Source of the DNA: Actinomycetota bacterium
GTDB lineage: Bacteria > Actinomycetota > Coriobacteriia > Coriobacteriales > RUG844
Direction: 5' to 3'
Length of the DNA: 7,693 nucleotides
Assembly: GCA_013335845.1 (NCBI GenBank)
Contig: JAAXUU010000054.1
Location: 1-7,693 of the forward strand
The notes below the pieces were generated by a model that searched no databases, had not been told where the DNA came from, and worked only from the letters and a program-made list of their open reading frames with translations. A program made the position numbers and the translations under genes. This document shows, piece after piece, positions 5,745 to 7,693 of this stretch (the first letter of the stretch is position 1; every line of letters begins with the position of its first letter).

Positions 5745-7406
5745 TTATGCCTGCAAATACTTAGCTGCGTTCTTCATAGAGAGGCGGCCGGAGTTGACAG
5801 CCCAAGCTGCCTGAGAACCGGGAGCCCACGCGACATCGTAGCTGTCGCCATAGAGTCCGCCTGCATCGGAACCGCCGGCGTAGAGACCGGGGATAACCTG
5901 ACCCTTGGAATCAATTACCTCGATATTCTCATTGACCTTGATACCGCCGCAGGTTGTGTAATACCCATCAGCAACCTCGAGAAGCCAGAACGGACCTTCG
6001 TTGACGGCATGCATGTACTTGGCGCGCTTGCCGAAGTCCTCATCGGCAGTGGTATCTTCTTCGTCGAGGCCCGCAGCTGCAGCGCATAACTCATTGTAGC
6101 GATCTATGGTTGCCTGTAGAGCAGTCGCATCGATTCCAACAGCATCGGCAACCTCTTTGAGGGTATCACCGATATGAACGGATGGACAGGCCGTGAGGGT
6201 TTCGCGTGCCTCCGTGAGAGGAGTACCTATCGCACCGAAGGAGAAGACGGGACCATACGGGCCTACGGTCTCCCAATAGTTCATATCGGACTCTTGGAAC
6301 ACGACATACGACTTATCCTGGTTCCGTACGCAAATACCTGCTGCGGCAAAATCATCTACCCAAAGATCCTCTCGGCAGAAACGTTCTGCTTTCTCATTGA
6401 TCCATAGGGTGGGCTGGACGCCAACGGAATAAGCATGGGTGGTCCAAGTCGCTTCGATAGCACCAATGGTTACAGGACCGCACCACATAACGGTGCCGAC
6501 AGACTCGGCGAAGTCAGCGCCGGCATCCTTCGCCATGATGAGACCGTCGCCATTACGACAATTCATGCCGAGTGCTTGGATATTGACGTTCTTGGTTTCT
6601 GAGACGCTATAGAGCAGGTCCGAATTGTTAGCGTAACCGCCACAGCCGAGAAGGACCACCGGGGCTTCGATCTTGAGTATGGAACCGTCTTTCTGTTCTG
6701 CGAGCAAGCCCGCCACCTTACCCTCTTCCATGACGATCTTCTTGGCATACGTGTTGAAGTAAGCTTCAACACCAAGCTTGTTTGCTTCAGCGCCGAAGGT
6801 CTTCATGAAATAGCCGCCCGGGCTTGACATATCGCCCTTGTCATAGACGTGCCAAGACTGCGGAGAGGTGCCCAAAGCAACGATAGCATCGAACTTCTGA
6901 CCATGACCTTCCAGCCACTCGATAGTCTCGGCAGTCTGCCCGAAGAAGTTGTCATAGAGTTTGTGCTGTGGAATCCAGTGATGATATTTGAGACAATTGG
7001 CAACTGCCTGACGTACAGTATAGGTGACACCGGCCTCTTTCGCCCAGTGTGTTTCAAACCCTGTCATACCTTCAGTACCGATGAAGGATCCACCATACGC
7101 GTTGAGACGCTCGATGACGACAGGCTTCAGACCAAGGTCGATAGCCTGAATAGCCGCCGCGGTGCCCGTACCGCCACCACCCACGATGCATACATCGGCA
7201 GTTATGGTCTTGGCTGGTTCTGCGATTTCTCCGATTGCCCAGATTGCATCAGGTGAGGTCGCGGTAGTTTCTGCGGTTGCTGCGGTGGTAGCGGCTGTAG
7301 TTTCGGTTTTAGCTGCGCAACCTACCAGAGCACCTGCTGCCCCCAAAGCGCCAAACGCCAGCGACCCTTTGAGAAAACTTCGACGGTCTAGATCTTTCGT
7401 ACTCAT
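5745..7406 (-). CDS. Tat-exported lipid-anchored FAD-binding reductase (fumarate reductase/3-ketosteroid dehydrogenase flavoprotein family)
   Basis: This is a predicted extracytoplasmic flavoprotein of 553 residues. The N-terminus has a twin-arginine signal (DRRSFLKG, arginines 8-9), then a hydrophobic stretch ending in lipobox LVGC with Cys30 as the likely lipid-anchored residue. A flexible Thr/Ala-rich linker follows (31-50). The FAD-binding fold starts at 72 with VGGGGTG (75-81) and the ribose-binding acid E99. NGDGLIMAKDAGA (285-297) and PGLYAGG (506-512) are typical of the FAD_binding_2 family. There is no haem or FMN-binding domain, so a separate electron donor is needed. The residues aligning by eye with the fumarate reductase catalytic Arg/His positions are V350, Y482/Y483 and Y523, so the substrate is probably not fumarate and is unknown. 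The start at 7406 is chosen for its ribosome site; an upstream in-frame ATG at 7421 adds five residues but has none. It is a single-gene unit. Confidence 0.9.
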   Translation of the reverse strand: MSTKDLDRRSFLKGSLAFGALGAAGALVGCAAKTETTAATTAATAETTATSPDAIWAIGEIAEPAKTITADVCIVGGGGTGTAAAIQAIDLGLKPVVIERLNAYGGSFIGTEGMTGFETHWAKEAGVTYTVRQAVANCLKYHHWIPQHKLYDNFFGQTAETIEWLEGHGQKFDAIVALGTSPQSWHVYDKGDMSSPGGYFMKTFGAEANKLGVEAYFNTYAKKIVMEEGKVAGLLAEQKDGSILKIEAPVVLLGCGGYANNSDLLYSVSETKNVNIQALGMNCRNGDGLIMAKDAGADFAESVGTVMWCGPVTIGAIEATWTTHAYSVGVQPTLWINEKAERFCREDLWVDDFAAAGICVRNQDKSYVVFQESDMNYWETVGPYGPVFSFGAIGTPLTEARETLTACPSVHIGDTLKEVADAVGIDATALQATIDRYNELCAAAAGLDEEDTTADEDFGKRAKYMHAVNEGPFWLLEVADGYYTTCGGIKVNENIEVIDSKGQVIPGLYAGGSDAGGLYGDSYDVAWAPGSQAAWAVNSGRLSMKNAAKYLQA

Positions 7407-7411
7407 TTTTT

Positions 7412-7418
7412 CCCCTTT
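7412..7418 (-). promoter_or_regulatory. Ribosome-binding site of the flavoprotein gene
   Basis: AAAGGGG on the minus strand, followed by five A residues and then ATG at 7406. The spacing and strength favour this start, giving MSTKDLDRRSF, over the ATG at 7421, which has only weak purines ahead of it. Confidence 0.8.
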
Positions 7419-7425
7419 CATTATT

Positions 7426-7440
7426 GCCCACTATTTGGGC
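7426..7440 (-). promoter_or_regulatory. Small hairpin in the flavoprotein 5' leader
   Basis: GCCCA and TGGGC (7426-7430 and 7436-7440) form a five-pair stem with a five-base loop in the predicted leader mRNA, about 8 bases upstream of the ribosome site. A second small repeat, CCCGAGGG (7443-7450), is adjacent. This could modulate translation or mRNA stability, but the stems are short. Confidence 0.35.
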
Positions 7441-7459
7441 TGCCCCTCGGGACAAGAGG

Positions 7460-7488
7460 AATATAATGCCGGAAGATTTGACAATCAA
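7460..7488 (-). promoter_or_regulatory. Candidate sigma-70-type promoter of the flavoprotein gene
   Basis: On the minus strand TTGATT (7488-7483; 4 of 6 consensus bases) and TATATT (7465-7460; 5 of 6) are separated by exactly 17 bases. Transcription would start near 7452, giving a leader of about 45 bases. A TTGA-n3-TCAA inverted repeat (7478-7488) overlaps the -35 and could be an operator half-site pair, though it is short. Confidence 0.6.
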
Positions 7489-7693
7489 TAAAATCGGACG
7501 TAACAAAAAGTTCCACCATGGAACGACTGGTTTCCTGTGATACGATTGGAGATAGCACTGAATATGCGATACCATACGGTAGTTTTCTTGCGAGCTTAGA
7601 AATTGCACTTAGAAATAATATAGCTTGCCTATGACGCACCAAGCTTCCGGGGATCGAAGCGAGGGTTTGTCCCTATGTTTTGCAGCATTTTAA
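7489..7693. other. Upstream non-coding region at the right edge
   Basis: About 200 bases with no recognisable gene. It is more AT-rich than the coding regions. It contains an inverted repeat GTTCC-n5-GGAAC (7510-7524), a 9-base direct repeat CTTAGAAAT at 7595-7603 and 7608-7616 (13-base period), and GCTTC-n8-GAAGC at 7643-7660. A 20-codon frame from ATG 7631 ends at TAA on the last base. A minus-strand frame open from the edge to a stop at 7629-7631 could be the tail of a gene beyond the window. Neither can be supported from so little sequence. Confidence 0.4.

Noticed and set aside
7162..7491. 109-codon plus-strand frame rich in Ala and Val opposite the flavoprotein N-terminus
   Set aside because: It is the mirror of the Thr/Ala linker and signal peptide coding tract; its composition reflects that repeat.
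7631..7693. 20-codon frame ATG...TAA at the right edge
   Set aside because: Too short, without a clear ribosome site, and ends exactly at the window edge; cannot be supported.
7629..7693. Possible tail of a minus-strand gene entering from the right
   Set aside because: Only about 20 codons are visible before the stop and they match no family I recognise.

Overview
The window reads as ordinary chromosome of an anaerobic bacterium with mid-range GC content, most likely an actinobacterium of the class Coriobacteriia (Eggerthellaceae-like). That placement is inferred from three things: a Tat-exported, lipid-anchored FAD reductase of the kind that is highly expanded in that group, a small rubredoxin typical of anaerobes, and the look of the ABC-F protein and codon use. 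No sequence search was possible. I see no insertion sequence, CRISPR array, tRNA, rRNA or phage gene.

Layout. Bases 1-1604 (+) are the 3' third of gltB, the glutamate synthase large subunit, running in from the left edge. After a 105-base gap, gltD (1710-3170, +) encodes the small subunit. Together they form the NADPH-dependent GOGAT pair that makes glutamate from glutamine and 2-oxoglutarate. A strong intrinsic terminator closes this operon. A 52-residue rubredoxin gene follows on the minus strand (3307-3465). It has its own ribosome site, a good candidate promoter and its own terminator, so two terminators sit back to back between gltD and the rubredoxin gene. A 340-base gene-free stretch separates the rubredoxin gene from a divergent ABC-F ATPase gene of the Uup type (3806-5602, +). 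That gene ends at a long imperfect hairpin shared with a convergent gene on the minus strand. The convergent gene (5745-7406, -) encodes a Tat-signal, lipobox-bearing FAD flavoprotein related to fumarate reductase flavoprotein and 3-ketosteroid dehydrogenase. Its upstream region (7407-7693) holds a convincing promoter, small inverted repeats and an AT-rich patch with a direct repeat.

How the genes relate. Only gltB-gltD form a clear functional unit. The other three are single-gene transcription units in alternating orientation. The rubredoxin and the exported flavoprotein both carry electrons, but nothing in the sequence links them. The most interesting gene is the flavoprotein: the positions that by eye align with the catalytic Arg/His residues of fumarate reductases carry other residues, so it probably acts on a different electron acceptor. 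I found no convincing new multi-gene system here.
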